In this document: in pieces, positions 46,056 to 55,101 of the stretch
Position numbering within the stretch: the stretch's first letter is position 1
Layout: every line of letters begins with the position of its first letter
DNA from: Iodobacter sp. BJB302
Lineage (GTDB): Bacteria; Pseudomonadota; Gammaproteobacteria; Burkholderiales; Chitinibacteraceae
Length of the DNA stretch: 64,000 nucleotides
Direction of reading: 5' to 3'
Assembly (NCBI RefSeq): GCF_002735645.1
Contig: NZ_PDZG01000001.1
Coordinates: forward strand, 62,001-126,000
The notes under the pieces: model-generated
What the model saw: the letters and a program-made list of their open reading frames with translations, nothing else
The model's database searches: none
What the model was told of the DNA's origin: nothing
Program-made: the position numbers and the translations under genes

Positions 46056-46688
46056 CTAATACTCCACCGGCACCGGATCAAGGCTGCGCCAAAGATACCA
46101 GGTAGCGACGGTGCGCCAGGGTTGCCATTTTTGCGCCAAGTCACAAATATCGCCTCGCGGGAGTCGCTCATTGTTGTGGTAAAGCAGCGCAATCGCCTTG
46201 AGCAGGCCGATATCGTCCAGTGGCAGCACATTGGGGCGCAGCAGGTAAAAGATTAAAAACATTTCGGCGGTCCAGCGGCCTATGCCGCGGATATCGACCA
46301 GCTTGCCAATCACAGCCTCATCGTCCAGATCATGCCAAAGCGCCACATTCAGGAGCCCCGCCTGCTGATGCCTGGCTAAATCATATAGATATTCCACTTT
46401 GCGGGCGGATAAGCCGCAGGCGCGCAATTCCTCCACACTACTTTCCAGTACGCGCGCAGCTTCAATTTTTTGCACATGAGCCGCAAACCGCGCCCAGACC
46501 GAATCCGCCGCCTTAACAGAAATTTGCTGGCCGACAATGGCACGGGCCAGGGTATGAAACACTTCGCCGCGCCCTTCCAGACTGATATCGGGATAGCGGG
46601 CAATCAGCTCCGCCATCACAGGGTCAACTGCAGCCAGTGCCGCAGTGGCCTCGTCCCAATAGGCAGGCTTGCCGTAAATTGCGCTCAT
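46056..46688 (-). CDS. DNA-3-methyladenine glycosylase II (AlkA-like, HhH-GPD)
   Basis: The 210-residue protein has a helix-hairpin-helix LVDIRGIGRWTAEMFLIFYLL and then LPLDDIGLLKAI, where the conserved Asp of the HhH-GPD superfamily sits. FHTLARAIVGQQISVKAADS is the usual first helix block. It removes alkylated bases in base-excision repair. It lacks the N-terminal domain of E. coli AlkA, as many small AlkA homologues do. ATG 46688 (MSAIYGKPAYW) has AGGGGGA upstream, which rules out the longer frame to 46757. Confidence 0.9.
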   Translation of the reverse strand: MSAIYGKPAYWDEATAALAAVDPVMAELIARYPDISLEGRGEVFHTLARAIVGQQISVKAADSVWARFAAHVQKIEAARVLESSVEELRACGLSARKVEYLYDLARHQQAGLLNVALWHDLDDEAVIGKLVDIRGIGRWTAEMFLIFYLLRPNVLPLDDIGLLKAIALLYHNNERLPRGDICDLAQKWQPWRTVATWYLWRSLDPVPVEY

Positions 46689-46800
46689 TTGATCCCCCTG
46701 CAGCCGTGGCGTTGCAAAGCTAAAACCCGTCTGACGGGCAAAAAAATGGCGGAACAAGGGGTGAAGCTTGCCCCCCCCTTTTCCGCCTTATTCCAGCAAA

Positions 46801-48132
46801 TTACTCGCCCGCAACCGTCATTTTACTTACTAAAATCGAACCGACCTTACGACTAGACCAAGGCTGGCTATCGTCACCAATACCAACGATATTTTTAAAG
46901 ATGTCACGCAAATTACCGGCGATGGTGATTTCCTCTACCGCGTATTGAATCACGCCGTTTTCCACCCAAAAGCCTGCAGCACCACGGGAATAATCACCCG
47001 TCACCATATTAGTGCCGTGGCCAAGCAATTCAGTGACAAATAAGCCGGTACCCAACTCTGCCAGCAATTGCGCAAAGGTATGCGTTGGCGCAACGATCAA
47101 ATTGTGCGAGCCGCCCGCATTACCGGTGGTGCTCATGCCTAATTTGCGTGCGGAATAGCTGGATAAGAAATAGCCATTTAACACACCTTGGCTCACCACA
47201 TCGCGCGCGACGGTAGCCACGCCTTCGGCATCAAATGCGCCGCTGCTCATGCCTTTTTTCAGGAAGGGGTCTTCTTTAATGCTGACACAAGGCGCAAAAA
47301 TGGTTTGCCCTAAGCTATCAGGCAGAAAGCTTGATTTACGGTAAAGGCTGCTGCCGCTTACAGCCTGCACAAAGGTGCCAATCAAGCCGGAAGCCACCGG
47401 CGCTTCAAACAGCACCGGATATTCGCCCGTTTTTACGCGGCGGGCACCAAGGCGGCGTAAAGAGCGCTCGCCTGCCCGCTTTCCCACAGCAACAGCCGAA
47501 TCCAGGTCTTCAGGTGATCTGGCCGAGCTGTACCAGTAATCGCGCTGCATCCCCGATTCATCTTCGGCAATCACCGCGGCAGAAAGGCTGTAGCGCGAGC
47601 TGCGCTCCGTCCCCATAAAACCTAAGGAATTGGCATATACAAAACGGCTTGCCCCGGTGGAAACCGACGCACCTTCCGAATTACTGATGCGCGCATCCAC
47701 ACCACGAGCCGCGTCTTCACACTCGGTTGCCAGCGCAATGGCGCCTTCTACCGATAAATCCCATGGATGGTATAAATCAAAATCCGGAAAAGACGTTGCC
47801 AGCCGGTCTGCATCCGGCAGGCCGGCAAATGAATCAGCGGCGGTAAAGCGGGCAATGGCCAGCGCCGCCCGGACTGTTTCTTTAATGGCATCAGCTGAGA
47901 AATCACTGCTGCTGGCATGGCCTTTTTGCTGACCCAGATAAACGGTAACGCCTACCCCTTTATCGCGGTTGTATTCGATGGTTTCTACTTCACCCAGGCG
48001 CACCGATACATTTTGCCCATAGCCCTCAGACACATCCACATCGCAGGCTGTTGCGCCTTGATTTTTCGCCTGCTCGAGCACCATGGAGGCTAAATCACAT
48101 AATTCTTGCTGATCAAAACTAAATTCGGACAC
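46801..48132 (-). CDS. pmbA: TldE/PmbA-type protease
   Basis: The 443-residue protein is the TldE (PmbA) half of the TldD/TldE metalloprotease pair, which matures microcins and CcdA-like peptides. Family blocks are VEYNRDKGVGVTVYLGQQKG-like (IEYNRDKGVGVTVYLGQQKG), NAGGSHNLIVAPTHTFAQLL and HGTNMVTGDYSRGAAGFWVE. TldE lacks the metal-binding HExxxH of TldD, and none is seen here. The start is GTG with AGGAAA upstream. It is divergent from darP, the same pairing as pmbA-yjgA in E. coli. tldD is elsewhere. Confidence 0.94.
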   Translation of the reverse strand: MSEFSFDQQELCDLASMVLEQAKNQGATACDVDVSEGYGQNVSVRLGEVETIEYNRDKGVGVTVYLGQQKGHASSSDFSADAIKETVRAALAIARFTAADSFAGLPDADRLATSFPDFDLYHPWDLSVEGAIALATECEDAARGVDARISNSEGASVSTGASRFVYANSLGFMGTERSSRYSLSAAVIAEDESGMQRDYWYSSARSPEDLDSAVAVGKRAGERSLRRLGARRVKTGEYPVLFEAPVASGLIGTFVQAVSGSSLYRKSSFLPDSLGQTIFAPCVSIKEDPFLKKGMSSGAFDAEGVATVARDVVSQGVLNGYFLSSYSARKLGMSTTGNAGGSHNLIVAPTHTFAQLLAELGTGLFVTELLGHGTNMVTGDYSRGAAGFWVENGVIQYAVEEITIAGNLRDIFKNIVGIGDDSQPWSSRKVGSILVSKMTVAGE

Positions 48133-48330
48133 AGTTCATTTCCTGTTTAGCGGTTCGTTGTTATTAAACACTTTTGCGATATATAAGGCGCTTTGCCTGC
48201 CGGAACAAACGGTCAAAGCGCTCATTTTTGATCAAAACCCTGAGCCTCTGTTCTTTTTTCTATGCACTCTATGGCAGAGAAAGAGGCAGTCTTTGGTATC
48301 ATACCGGTTTTGCAAGCAAGTAACCCTATC

Positions 48331-48891
48331 ATGGCAACACCAAAACACGACCTTCCTGACGACGATATCGAGTACGTCAGCAAAACAGAAATGAAGCGCG
48401 AGATGACTGCGCTGCAACAACTCGGCGAAAAACTGATCCCGCTGGATAAAAAACAACTGGCTACGCTAAAGCTGCCGGAACGGCTGTTTGACGCCATTTT
48501 AGCGGCAAAAAAAATCACCGCTAACGGCGCAACAGCAAGGCAAAAGCAGTTTATTGGCAAACTGATGCGCGATGTGGATCCGGAGCCGATTAATGAGCTG
48601 CTGAATAAGCTGGCCGGTTTGTCCGATCGCCACAGTGCATGGCTACACCGCCTGGAACGCCTGCGTGAAGGCATGCTGGCCGACCCGAAAGTGGTTGAAA
48701 ATTTCGTCAGTGAGCACCCGACTGTAGAAATTCAGCAGCTGCGCCAGCTGGTTCGTAATGCTTTAAAAGAGCGCGAGCTGCAAAAACCGGCCAAAGCGTT
48801 CCGCGAATTATTTAAATTAATCAAACAGTACATTCCGGAGCCAGCTTTACCCGGCCTTGAAGTATCTGCCCCTGAAGAAGACGAAGAATAA
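48331..48891 (+). CDS. darP: Ribosome maturation protein DarP (YjgA, DUF615)
   Basis: The 186-residue product starts MATPKHDLPDDDIEYVSKTE and matches DUF615 with KREMTALQQLGEKLIPLDKKQ, ARQKQFIGKLMRDVDPEPIN and FRELFKLIKQYIPEPALPG. DarP associates with 50S precursors in E. coli. I chose ATG 48331; the frame runs up to 48262 but the extra 23 residues look unlike the family. It is divergent from pmbA and abuts the HAD gene, whose ATG directly follows its stop. Confidence 0.9.
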   Translation: MATPKHDLPDDDIEYVSKTEMKREMTALQQLGEKLIPLDKKQLATLKLPERLFDAILAAKKITANGATARQKQFIGKLMRDVDPEPINELLNKLAGLSDRHSAWLHRLERLREGMLADPKVVENFVSEHPTVEIQQLRQLVRNALKERELQKPAKAFRELFKLIKQYIPEPALPGLEVSAPEEDEE

Positions 48892-49548
48892 ATGACCTGG
48901 CAAATCGAATGTGCTGCACTGCTGTTCGATATGGACGGCACCTTAGTCGATTCAACTCCTTGTATTGAAGGATTGTGGCGGCGATGGGCTGTTCGCCAGC
49001 GTTTAGATCCGGATTTTGTCATGCAGCATGTGCACGGACGGCGCGGCATCGAAACCATTGCCCTTGTTGCACCGCATCTTGATGCCGCAGCCGAAGTGGC
49101 TGTTTTATTGCAAGAAGAAGCGCGTACCTTAGATGGCACCGTGGCCATTGACGGTGCGGCGGATTTCCTGGCACAGCTTCGCCCGGATCAATGGGCTGTT
49201 GTGACCTCCGCCCCGCGCAACATTGCCTTAGCTAAATTAGCGCATGCGGGCCTGCCTGCACCAGCAAGGCTGATTTCGGCAGACGATGTTACACATGGCA
49301 AACCGCATCCCGAAGCCTTTTTAAAAGGCGCTGCACTATTTGGCTTAGATCCGCAGCAATGCGTGGCCTTTGAAGACGCGCTGAGCGGCGTGCAATCGGC
49401 ACAAGCGGCGGGCATCCCGGTGATTGCACTCACCTCATCGCACACTACCCGGGAACTCAGCCACGCCGAACACATCATTACTAATTACCACTCGCTAACC
49501 CTTACTACTGGGGATCGAATGGTAATTTCAGGACTTAGCCCGCAATGA
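48892..49548 (+). CDS. HAD-superfamily phosphatase, sugar-phosphatase-like
   Basis: The 218-residue HAD hydrolase has motif I LLFDMDGTLVDSTPCIEGLW, motif II VVTSAPRNIALAKLAHAG and motif IV VAFEDALSGVQSAQAAGIPV. The closest type I recall is YfbT/YniC-like sugar phosphate phosphatases; the true substrate cannot be told. It starts one base after darP's stop and overlaps mog by four bases, so all three may be one operon. Confidence 0.88.
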   Translation: MTWQIECAALLFDMDGTLVDSTPCIEGLWRRWAVRQRLDPDFVMQHVHGRRGIETIALVAPHLDAAAEVAVLLQEEARTLDGTVAIDGAADFLAQLRPDQWAVVTSAPRNIALAKLAHAGLPAPARLISADDVTHGKPHPEAFLKGAALFGLDPQQCVAFEDALSGVQSAQAAGIPVIALTSSHTTRELSHAEHIITNYHSLTLTTGDRMVISGLSPQ

Positions 49549-50126
49549 ACACGCTAAAAATTGGCCTTGTTTCTATTTCTGATCGCGCCTCAAGCGGCGT
49601 GTACCAGGATCTTGGCATCCCCGCCTTAGAAGAATGGCTGGGGTGTGCGCTCAGCAGCCCGCATCACACCATTAGCCGTTTAATTGCCGACGAACAAGAC
49701 CTGATCGAAGCCACGCTAAAAGACTTGGTGGATGCAGAAGGCTGCCACCTTGTATTAACCACCGGCGGAACCGGCCCTGCGCTGCGCGATGTGACGCCTG
49801 ACGCTACGCTGGCGATTGCAGATCGCGTCATGCCCGGCTTTGGCGAGCAAATGCGCCAAATCAGCCTGCATTATGTGCCCACGGCCATCCTTAGCCGTCA
49901 AGTGGGCGTGATTCGCAAACAGTGTTTGATTTTAAATCTGCCCGGCCAGCCTAAATCAATCAAAGAAACGCTGGAAGGCGTGAAAGATGAAAACGGCAAA
50001 GTCTTAGTCAACGGCATCTTTGCCGCCGTGCCCTACTGCATTCAGCTGTTAGATGGCCCCTATATCGAAACCCACGCAGCCATCGTTGCCAGTTTCAGAC
50101 CCAAATCCGCCATTAAAGCCCAATAA
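49545..50126 (+). CDS. mog: Molybdopterin adenylyltransferase
   Basis: The 193-residue protein adenylates molybdopterin before molybdenum insertion. It starts MNTLKIGLVSISDRASSGVY and has the MoCF blocks LVLTTGGTGPALRDVTPDAT, AIADRVMPGFGEQMRQISLH, and ILSRQVGVIRKQCLILNLPG. Length equals E. coli Mog. It overlaps the HAD gene by four bases. Confidence 0.95.
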   Translation: MNTLKIGLVSISDRASSGVYQDLGIPALEEWLGCALSSPHHTISRLIADEQDLIEATLKDLVDAEGCHLVLTTGGTGPALRDVTPDATLAIADRVMPGFGEQMRQISLHYVPTAILSRQVGVIRKQCLILNLPGQPKSIKETLEGVKDENGKVLVNGIFAAVPYCIQLLDGPYIETHAAIVASFRPKSAIKAQ

Positions 50127-50205
50127 ACAGCTGTTCAAATTTTAAAGCGCAGCCGGATAGCCATCGCGCGCTGATCATCTGCGGGATAACAAAAAGGAAT
50201 CAAGC

Positions 50206-50877
50206 ATGAGTACTGCTGAATTACTGCAATGTGTAGAAATTGAAACCGCCAGCCAGCCCACCGCCAGCGTGATCTGGCTGCATGGCCTTGGCGCGGACGG
50301 CAATGATTTTGCGGGCATTGTGCCTGATTTACAGCTGCCGGCTGATTTAGCCGTACGATTTGTGTTTCCGCACGCCCCCTATATGCCGATCAGCTGCAAC
50401 AACGGCTATGTGATGCGGGCCTGGTACGATATTTTGCATTTTGATCAAATCAGCCGTCAGGCCGATGTGACAGGCGTTAATGCCTCAGTAGAAATGATCC
50501 GCGCCCTGATTGCGCGTGAAAACCAGCGCGGCGTGCCGAGCAATCGCATTATTCTGGCGGGTTTTTCACAAGGCGGCGCGATTGCCTATACGGCAGGCAC
50601 ACTACACCCGGAAAAGCTGGCCGGTATTGTGGCGCTATCCACATACCTGCCTGCGCCTGAGCTGATCCAGGCCGGGCTGAGCAACCAGGACACCCCTATC
50701 TTTGCCGCACACGGCAGCGCCGACCCTGTGGTTGGCCTCGCTCTTGGCGTGGCCGCTAAAGACACGCTCAGCGGGCTGGGCTTTACCATCAGCTGGCAAA
50801 CATGGCCGATGCAGCATTCAGTCTGCATGCCGGAAATCCAGGCAATCGGGCAGTTTATTCGTCAGCGCTTAGCCTGA
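50206..50877 (+). CDS. Carboxylesterase (alpha/beta hydrolase, acyl-protein-thioesterase type)
   Basis: The 223-residue alpha/beta hydrolase has the nucleophile elbow GFSQGGAIAYTAG, an Asp in HGSADPVVGLALG and a His in QHSVCMPEI, giving a complete catalytic triad. The N-terminal VIWLHGLGADGNDFAGIV marks the phospholipase/carboxylesterase family that includes acyl-protein thioesterases. ATG has an AAAAGGA site upstream. A stem-loop follows the gene. Substrate unknown. Confidence 0.9.
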   Translation: MSTAELLQCVEIETASQPTASVIWLHGLGADGNDFAGIVPDLQLPADLAVRFVFPHAPYMPISCNNGYVMRAWYDILHFDQISRQADVTGVNASVEMIRALIARENQRGVPSNRIILAGFSQGGAIAYTAGTLHPEKLAGIVALSTYLPAPELIQAGLSNQDTPIFAAHGSADPVVGLALGVAAKDTLSGLGFTISWQTWPMQHSVCMPEIQAIGQFIRQRLA

Positions 50878-50885
50878 TCCATAAG

Positions 50886-50917
50886 AGCAGAAAACAGTTT
50901 TAAAATTGTTTTCTGCT
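50886..50917 (+). terminator. Terminator after the carboxylesterase
   Basis: AGCAGAAAACA/TGTTTTCTGCT inverted repeat with a loop rich in A and T, followed by TTG, a few bases after the stop. Confidence 0.75.
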
Positions 50918-51061
50918 TTGTCATTCCCCGGCACACCGCCACGCCATCGGCAGCAAACTTTACTTTTAGCTGAAAAGTGATTATTTCATTTGGCATAAGC
51001 CTTGGTCTGAGGCATTATCCGCCACCTTGCCGCGCGCGTTTTTTGTAAGTCAGAAAATAAA

Positions 51062-51814
51062 ATGAAGATTGGAATTATTGGTGCAATGGAGCCCGAAGTG
51101 GCCCATCTTATTGCTTCGCTGGAAAACAGCAGCAAAGAAACTGTAGCCGGGATCGATTTTTACAGCGGCACGCTGGCAGATCATCAAGTGATCGTCACCC
51201 GCTCTGGCATTGGCAAAGTCGCCGCCAGCATCGCCACCACGCTGTTGATCGCCAAATATCAGCCTGAGGCCATTATTAACACCGGCTCTGCGGGTGGCTT
51301 TGTGGATCATTTATCGATTGGCGATATCGTCATCTCATCCGAAGTACGTCACCACGATGTGGATGTCACGGCATTTGGTTATGAAATCGGCCAAATGGCT
51401 CAGCAGCCTGCCGCCTTTACGCCGGATGCAGATTTAGTTGCCGCAGCGCACCGTGCCGTAGCCAGCCTTGGTCAGGTGCAGGCGATTGATGGCTTGATTT
51501 GTACAGGCGACAGTTTTATTTGCGACAGCACCCGCACAGCGCAAATGCTCAAAAATTTCCCAACCATGGCCGCATGCGAAATGGAAGCGGCAGCAATTGC
51601 TCAGGTTTGCTATCAGCACGAAGTGCCTTTTGTGATTATCAGATCGCTGTCTGATAACGCCAATAACGATTCACCTGTCGATTTTGACCAATACATCATC
51701 AAAGCGGGCCACCATTCCGCACTGATGGTGATTGCGCTTTTAGAAGAGCTGGATGCAATGGGCGGATCGTTCCAACCCATGCATAAAAAACAAAATACAC
51801 AGTCTCTGCACTAA
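51062..51814 (+). CDS. mtnN: 5'-methylthioadenosine/S-adenosylhomocysteine nucleosidase
   Basis: The 250-residue enzyme splits methylthioadenosine and S-adenosylhomocysteine, recycling methionine and enabling AI-2 production. It starts [20 protein letters not shown] with the conserved Glu, has [20 protein letters not shown] and [20 protein letters not shown], and the catalytic Asp in [16 protein letters not shown]. There is no strong ribosome site. The C-terminal tail (SLH) extends slightly beyond E. coli Pfs. Confidence 0.95.
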   Translation: MKIGIIGAMEPEVAHLIASLENSSKETVAGIDFYSGTLADHQVIVTRSGIGKVAASIATTLLIAKYQPEAIINTGSAGGFVDHLSIGDIVISSEVRHHDVDVTAFGYEIGQMAQQPAAFTPDADLVAAAHRAVASLGQVQAIDGLICTGDSFICDSTRTAQMLKNFPTMAACEMEAAAIAQVCYQHEVPFVIIRSLSDNANNDSPVDFDQYIIKAGHHSALMVIALLEELDAMGGSFQPMHKKQNTQSLH

Positions 51815-51830
51815 GCGTATCTCTCAATGC

Positions 51831-51853
51831 GTTACAGGCCACGCGCCTGTAAC
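51831..51853 (+). terminator. Hairpin after mtnN
   Basis: A perfect GTTACAGGC/GCCTGTAAC stem with a five-base loop, 17 bp after the mtnN stop. It has no T-run, so it may stabilise the mRNA or act with Rho. Confidence 0.55.
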
Positions 51854-52201
51854 ACCCTCCCGCCTTTCAATTTCAATATCCCCGCAGTGAATCGATTCAC
51901 CCTCTTTTATTTTCATTCAATACCAGTTCAGACAATTCCCTCGCACGCAAACATGACAAAGCAATATAAAAACAGCCATACAGCTCAATTTCTGGCAATA
52001 AAACAACGATTCGTAACCAGCGGCCGCAACAAAAAAGCTATTTTTTGCTATTACGCTCCATCCCAAACCCATACGCATAATTGCCGCAATTCACCTTAAT
52101 ACCAAATAAATTAAGGGGAAAATAATTGAATTGATCACTCATTTAATCAGGGCGGAAAATCATCACTCATCAGGCAGGCATTACTGCTTCAGGAGTGAGA
52201 A
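51854..52201. other. Intergenic stretch upstream of the PEP-CTERM gene
   Basis: No gene supported. Two copies of ATCACTCAT (about 52134 and 52161) lie shortly before the PEP-CTERM ribosome site and may be regulatory. Confidence 0.4.
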
Positions 52202-52546
52202 ATGAAGTACTTATGGGCAGGAATATATATTGCATTCAGCGTGCAAATCACCAGCCACTCTCATGCAAGCGTACTTGAAATAAAGCCAGACACCGAATTA
52301 AATACAATGAGTGAAGTGAATCACTTTATTGAATCGCCAGCAAAAAAATCAAATGACATAAACAAAGTAATTCCGGAATGGAAGCAATTAAGAATTGCCG
52401 ATATGGCCAGGCATTCCACCTCACCGGCGCAAAACAATGCCATGATGGCAGCGCCACATAAAACGATTCCAGAGCCAGAAACGTATTTACTGATCAGCCT
52501 TGGCGTTATCGCCTTAATCAGCAAGGGGCGCCATAGGAACAGATAA
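52202..52546 (+). CDS. Small PEP-CTERM sorting-domain protein
   Basis: The 114-residue product starts with a signal peptide (MKYLWAGIYIAFSVQITSHS, likely cut after HSHA) and ends IPEPETYLLISLGVIALISK followed by GRHRNR. That tail has the Pro-Glu-Pro motif, a hydrophobic helix and a basic cluster, which together define the PEP-CTERM signal recognised by exosortase. The middle is short, hydrophilic and has no known domain. Such proteins go to the envelope or the extracellular matrix. ATG has AGGAG upstream. It stands alone and is convergent with pgpA. No exosortase is in the window. Confidence 0.88.
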   Translation: MKYLWAGIYIAFSVQITSHSHASVLEIKPDTELNTMSEVNHFIESPAKKSNDINKVIPEWKQLRIADMARHSTSPAQNNAMMAAPHKTIPEPETYLLISLGVIALISKGRHRNR

Positions 52547-52548
52547 GC

Positions 52549-52581
52549 AAAAAGAGTTTAAGCAAGGCTTAAACTCTTTTT
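52549..52581. terminator. Bidirectional terminator between PEP-CTERM gene and pgpA
   Basis: AAAAAGAGTTTAAGC/GCTTAAACTCTTTTT perfect 15-bp stem with an AAG loop. Confidence 0.93.
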
Positions 52582-52597
52582 CTGAAGTGTCGTTCCT

Positions 52598-53107
52598 TTA
52601 CGCCAAAGAATAAAAATGCTGGATCAGCAGCAAAGCCAAAACGGCGTAAGCACCAGCAAGAATATCATCGATCATTACCCCAATCCCACCGGGCACCCGC
52701 AGATCAAACCAGCAAATAGGCCAGGGTTTTAAAATATCAAACACCCTGAACAAGGCAAATGCCAGCGCCCAGCCTAATACCGTTACTGGTACAAAAAGCA
52801 GCACCAGCCACATGGCGACAATTTCATCAATCACAATGCCGCCATAATCATGCACCCCCAGCGTTTTACCCGTCACCTCGCTCGCCCAACAGCCAATCAC
52901 AAACACCGGCAGGCAAAACCACGCAATCGCCTGCGGAGAAAGCCATTGCATTAAAAGAGCAAATAAGGGCAAAGCAGCGATCGTGCCAAAAGTACCGGGT
53001 GCTTTTTTCGCCAGGCCACTGCCAAAACCAAAAGCAATAAAATGGGCGGGGTGAACAAACAGAAAGCGCCATGTCGGGCGCACCAGGGGGGCTTGTTTAT
53101 GACTCAT
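52598..53107 (-). CDS. pgpA: Phosphatidylglycerophosphatase A
   Basis: The 169-residue membrane protein removes the phosphate from phosphatidylglycerophosphate. It starts MSHKQAPLVRPTWRFLFVHP, then HFIAFGFGSGLAKKAPGTFG, a family hallmark, and IVIDEIVAMWLVLLFVPVTV, and ends with GIGVMIDDILAGAYAVLALL. Length equals E. coli PgpA (172). The ATG lies inside the last codons of thiL (11-bp overlap), so it is translated by coupling; longer frames upstream are rejected. Confidence 0.93.
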   Translation of the reverse strand: MSHKQAPLVRPTWRFLFVHPAHFIAFGFGSGLAKKAPGTFGTIAALPLFALLMQWLSPQAIAWFCLPVFVIGCWASEVTGKTLGVHDYGGIVIDEIVAMWLVLLFVPVTVLGWALAFALFRVFDILKPWPICWFDLRVPGGIGVMIDDILAGAYAVLALLLIQHFYSLA

Positions 53108-54056
53108 AGGCGAAGTGATCAAATCCATGAAAGATAATCGGCAGGGGCTGGCGGGAGGCATCAAGAAGATGCACAGTGTTGCCCTGAGTAATTTTACCCA
53201 CAAGAGTAAGCCCCAATTTAAGCTCATCGGCTAGGGCAATAATAGCCTTATGCTGATCGGGTGCAGCCGTAAAACACAGCTCATAATCATCCCCGCCGGC
53301 CAAAAAAGCCTCCTGCCGTAAAAGCTCAGGTAAGGCATGCAGGTCTTCTGCAACAGGTACGGCATCCAGCCAGACTTCGGCTCCGCACGCTGACTGCTCA
53401 CAAATATGCCGCAGATCGGCCAGCAAGCCATCTGAAACATCCAAAGCGGCACTGGCGATGCCGCGCAAACGCAAGCCCAGCTCAATACGAGGCACGGGCA
53501 TATCAAGACGCAGATCGCACCGCTCAGCCACATCAGAAGGCAACTTCACCCGCCCAGTGCGATGCATAACGGCCGCTGCAGCCGCCCCCAGCGGCCCGGA
53601 CACCCACACTTCGTCTCCTGGCCTGGCCCCGCTTCTCAAAAGCGCCTGCCCGCGCGGCAGGCTGCCTGCAATCTGAATAGCTACCGTTAAAGGGCCGCAT
53701 GTTGTATCGCCCCCGATCAGCGAAATATCATGCTCACCGGCCATGGCAAACAAGCCCCGGCTGAAGGCCTCCAGCCATGGCTTATCCATTTTGGGCAGCG
53801 CCAGAGAAAGCGTAAACCAGTCTGGCTTTGCGCCCATGGCAGCAAGATCAGATAAATTAACGGCCAGCACTTTGCGCCCCAGGCGCTCCGGATCAGCACC
53901 CGAAAAAAAATGCCGCCCTTCAACCAACATATCTGCAGAGATGGCCAGCTGATGCCCGGCTGCAACAGACACTAATGCCGCATCATCACCAATTCCTAAA
54001 TCTGCATTTTTGGCAGGGCGCTTGAAATAATGAGCTATCAGATCAAATTCGTTCAA
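53097..54056 (-). CDS. thiL: Thiamine-monophosphate kinase
   Basis: The 319-residue enzyme phosphorylates thiamine monophosphate to the active diphosphate. Blocks are LNEFDLIAHYFKRPAKN at the start, LGIGDDAALVSVAAGHQLAI, NLSDLAAMGAKPDWFTLSLA, and LDVSDGLLADLRHICEQSAC. I place the start at TTG 54056 because this matches the family N-terminus (an E-F-D-L-I block right after the start); a longer frame from TTG 54092 lacks conservation. It overlaps pgpA by 11 bp. Confidence 0.92.
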   Translation of the reverse strand: MNEFDLIAHYFKRPAKNADLGIGDDAALVSVAAGHQLAISADMLVEGRHFFSGADPERLGRKVLAVNLSDLAAMGAKPDWFTLSLALPKMDKPWLEAFSRGLFAMAGEHDISLIGGDTTCGPLTVAIQIAGSLPRGQALLRSGARPGDEVWVSGPLGAAAAAVMHRTGRVKLPSDVAERCDLRLDMPVPRIELGLRLRGIASAALDVSDGLLADLRHICEQSACGAEVWLDAVPVAEDLHALPELLRQEAFLAGGDDYELCFTAAPDQHKAIIALADELKLGLTLVGKITQGNTVHLLDASRQPLPIIFHGFDHFAYES

Positions 54057-54120
54057 AGCGTTTTCAAATCCACAAAGAATAAAAGGCAACAAACAGGTGT
54101 TTTATGCAAATTGCAAGCAA

Positions 54121-54147
54121 AAAAAGACGGGCCAAGCCCGTCTTTTT
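54121..54147 (-). terminator. Terminator after nusB
   Basis: AAAAAGACGGGC/GCCCGTCTTTTT with a three-base loop, 17 bp after the nusB stop; it separates nusB from thiL. Confidence 0.9.
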
Positions 54148-54163
54148 ATCAAACTAAATCTCA

Positions 54164-54631
54164 TTAACCATGACGTTTAGCGCGTCCTGCACTCACTTCC
54201 TCGCTGCGCACCACCGCTGCTAATTTATCCAGCACACCATTAACAAACTTATGTCCATCAAGGCCGCCAAATGTTTTGGCCAGCTCGATAGCTTCGTTGA
54301 TAATGACGGGATACGGTGTTTCCGGCATGGAGATAATCTCATACGCGGCCACGCACAATACAGCGGCTTCTACCATGCTGACTTCATCCATAGGACGATC
54401 AACATGAGGCGCAATCGCGTCCTGCAAGGATTTCATATCCTTGATGGCACCAAACAGGATGGAGCGAAATAATTTTTCGTCCGCACGGGCAAAGCTGGTA
54501 TTGCTTTCACGCAAAAAGGCTTCGATATTGCCGACGTTATCGCCAGCCAGCAGCCATTGATAGATACCCTGCACGGCAAATTCGCGTGAGCGGCGGCGGG
54601 CTGATTTTGGTTTTGCTACTTCTTCGGTCAT
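54164..54631 (-). CDS. nusB: Transcription antitermination factor NusB
   Basis: The 155-residue all-helical protein joins NusE (S10) at boxA in rRNA antitermination. It starts [20 protein letters not shown], with [33 protein letters not shown] and [31 protein letters not shown] typical of NusB; the C-terminal segment is cited as two parts here. It overlaps ribH by four bases. Confidence 0.96.
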   Translation of the reverse strand: MTEEVAKPKSARRRSREFAVQGIYQWLLAGDNVGNIEAFLRESNTSFARADEKLFRSILFGAIKDMKSLQDAIAPHVDRPMDEVSMVEAAVLCVAAYEIISMPETPYPVIINEAIELAKTFGGLDGHKFVNGVLDKLAAVVRSEEVSAGRAKRHG

Positions 54632-55101
54632 GCTTGTAATGCCTTTAATAAATTCGCTGTTTCTACGGCGACACGCGCAGCATCTGTGCCTTTTTCCAGC
54701 ACACGCACTTCTGCCTGTTCGTCGTTTTCAGTGGTTAATATGGCGTTTGCCACGACAATACCGTAATCGAGTCCAATACGGCTTACACCGGCGCCTGATT
54801 CATTGGCAACCAGCTCAAAATGATAGGTTTCGCCCCGAATGACTGCGCCCAAAGCGATCAGTGCATCAAAACGATCGGATTCAGCCATCGCAGCCAGTAC
54901 CAGCGGGATTTCCAAAGCGCCTGGCACCGTGGTAATCAGCATATCCTGCTCAGCCACGCCCAGGGCTTTAAGTTCTGCAACGCAAGCATCGCGTAAACCT
55001 TCACAAACCGGCGTATTAAAACGGCTCATTACAATACCGATACGTAAACCATTGCCAGCCAGATTAGGTGCAATAAAAGGAATATTTGCAGCGACGCTCA
55101 T
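54628..55101 (-). CDS. ribH: 6,7-dimethyl-8-ribityllumazine synthase
   Basis: The 157-residue enzyme joins the two precursors of riboflavin. It starts [20 protein letters not shown] and has [40 protein letters not shown], and [20 protein letters not shown] with the catalytic His, all typical of RibH. It overlaps ribBA by one base and nusB by four, in the common ribBA-ribH-nusB order. Confidence 0.97.
   Translation of the reverse strand: MSVAANIPFIAPNLAGNGLRIGIVMSRFNTPVCEGLRDACVAELKALGVAEQDMLITTVPGALEIPLVLAAMAESDRFDALIALGAVIRGETYHFELVANESGAGVSRIGLDYGIVVANAILTTENDEQAEVRVLEKGTDAARVAVETANLLKALQA

Noticed and set aside
51827..52099. 90-codon plus-strand frame after mtnN
   Set aside because: It begins inside the mtnN hairpin, has unusual composition and no ribosome site.
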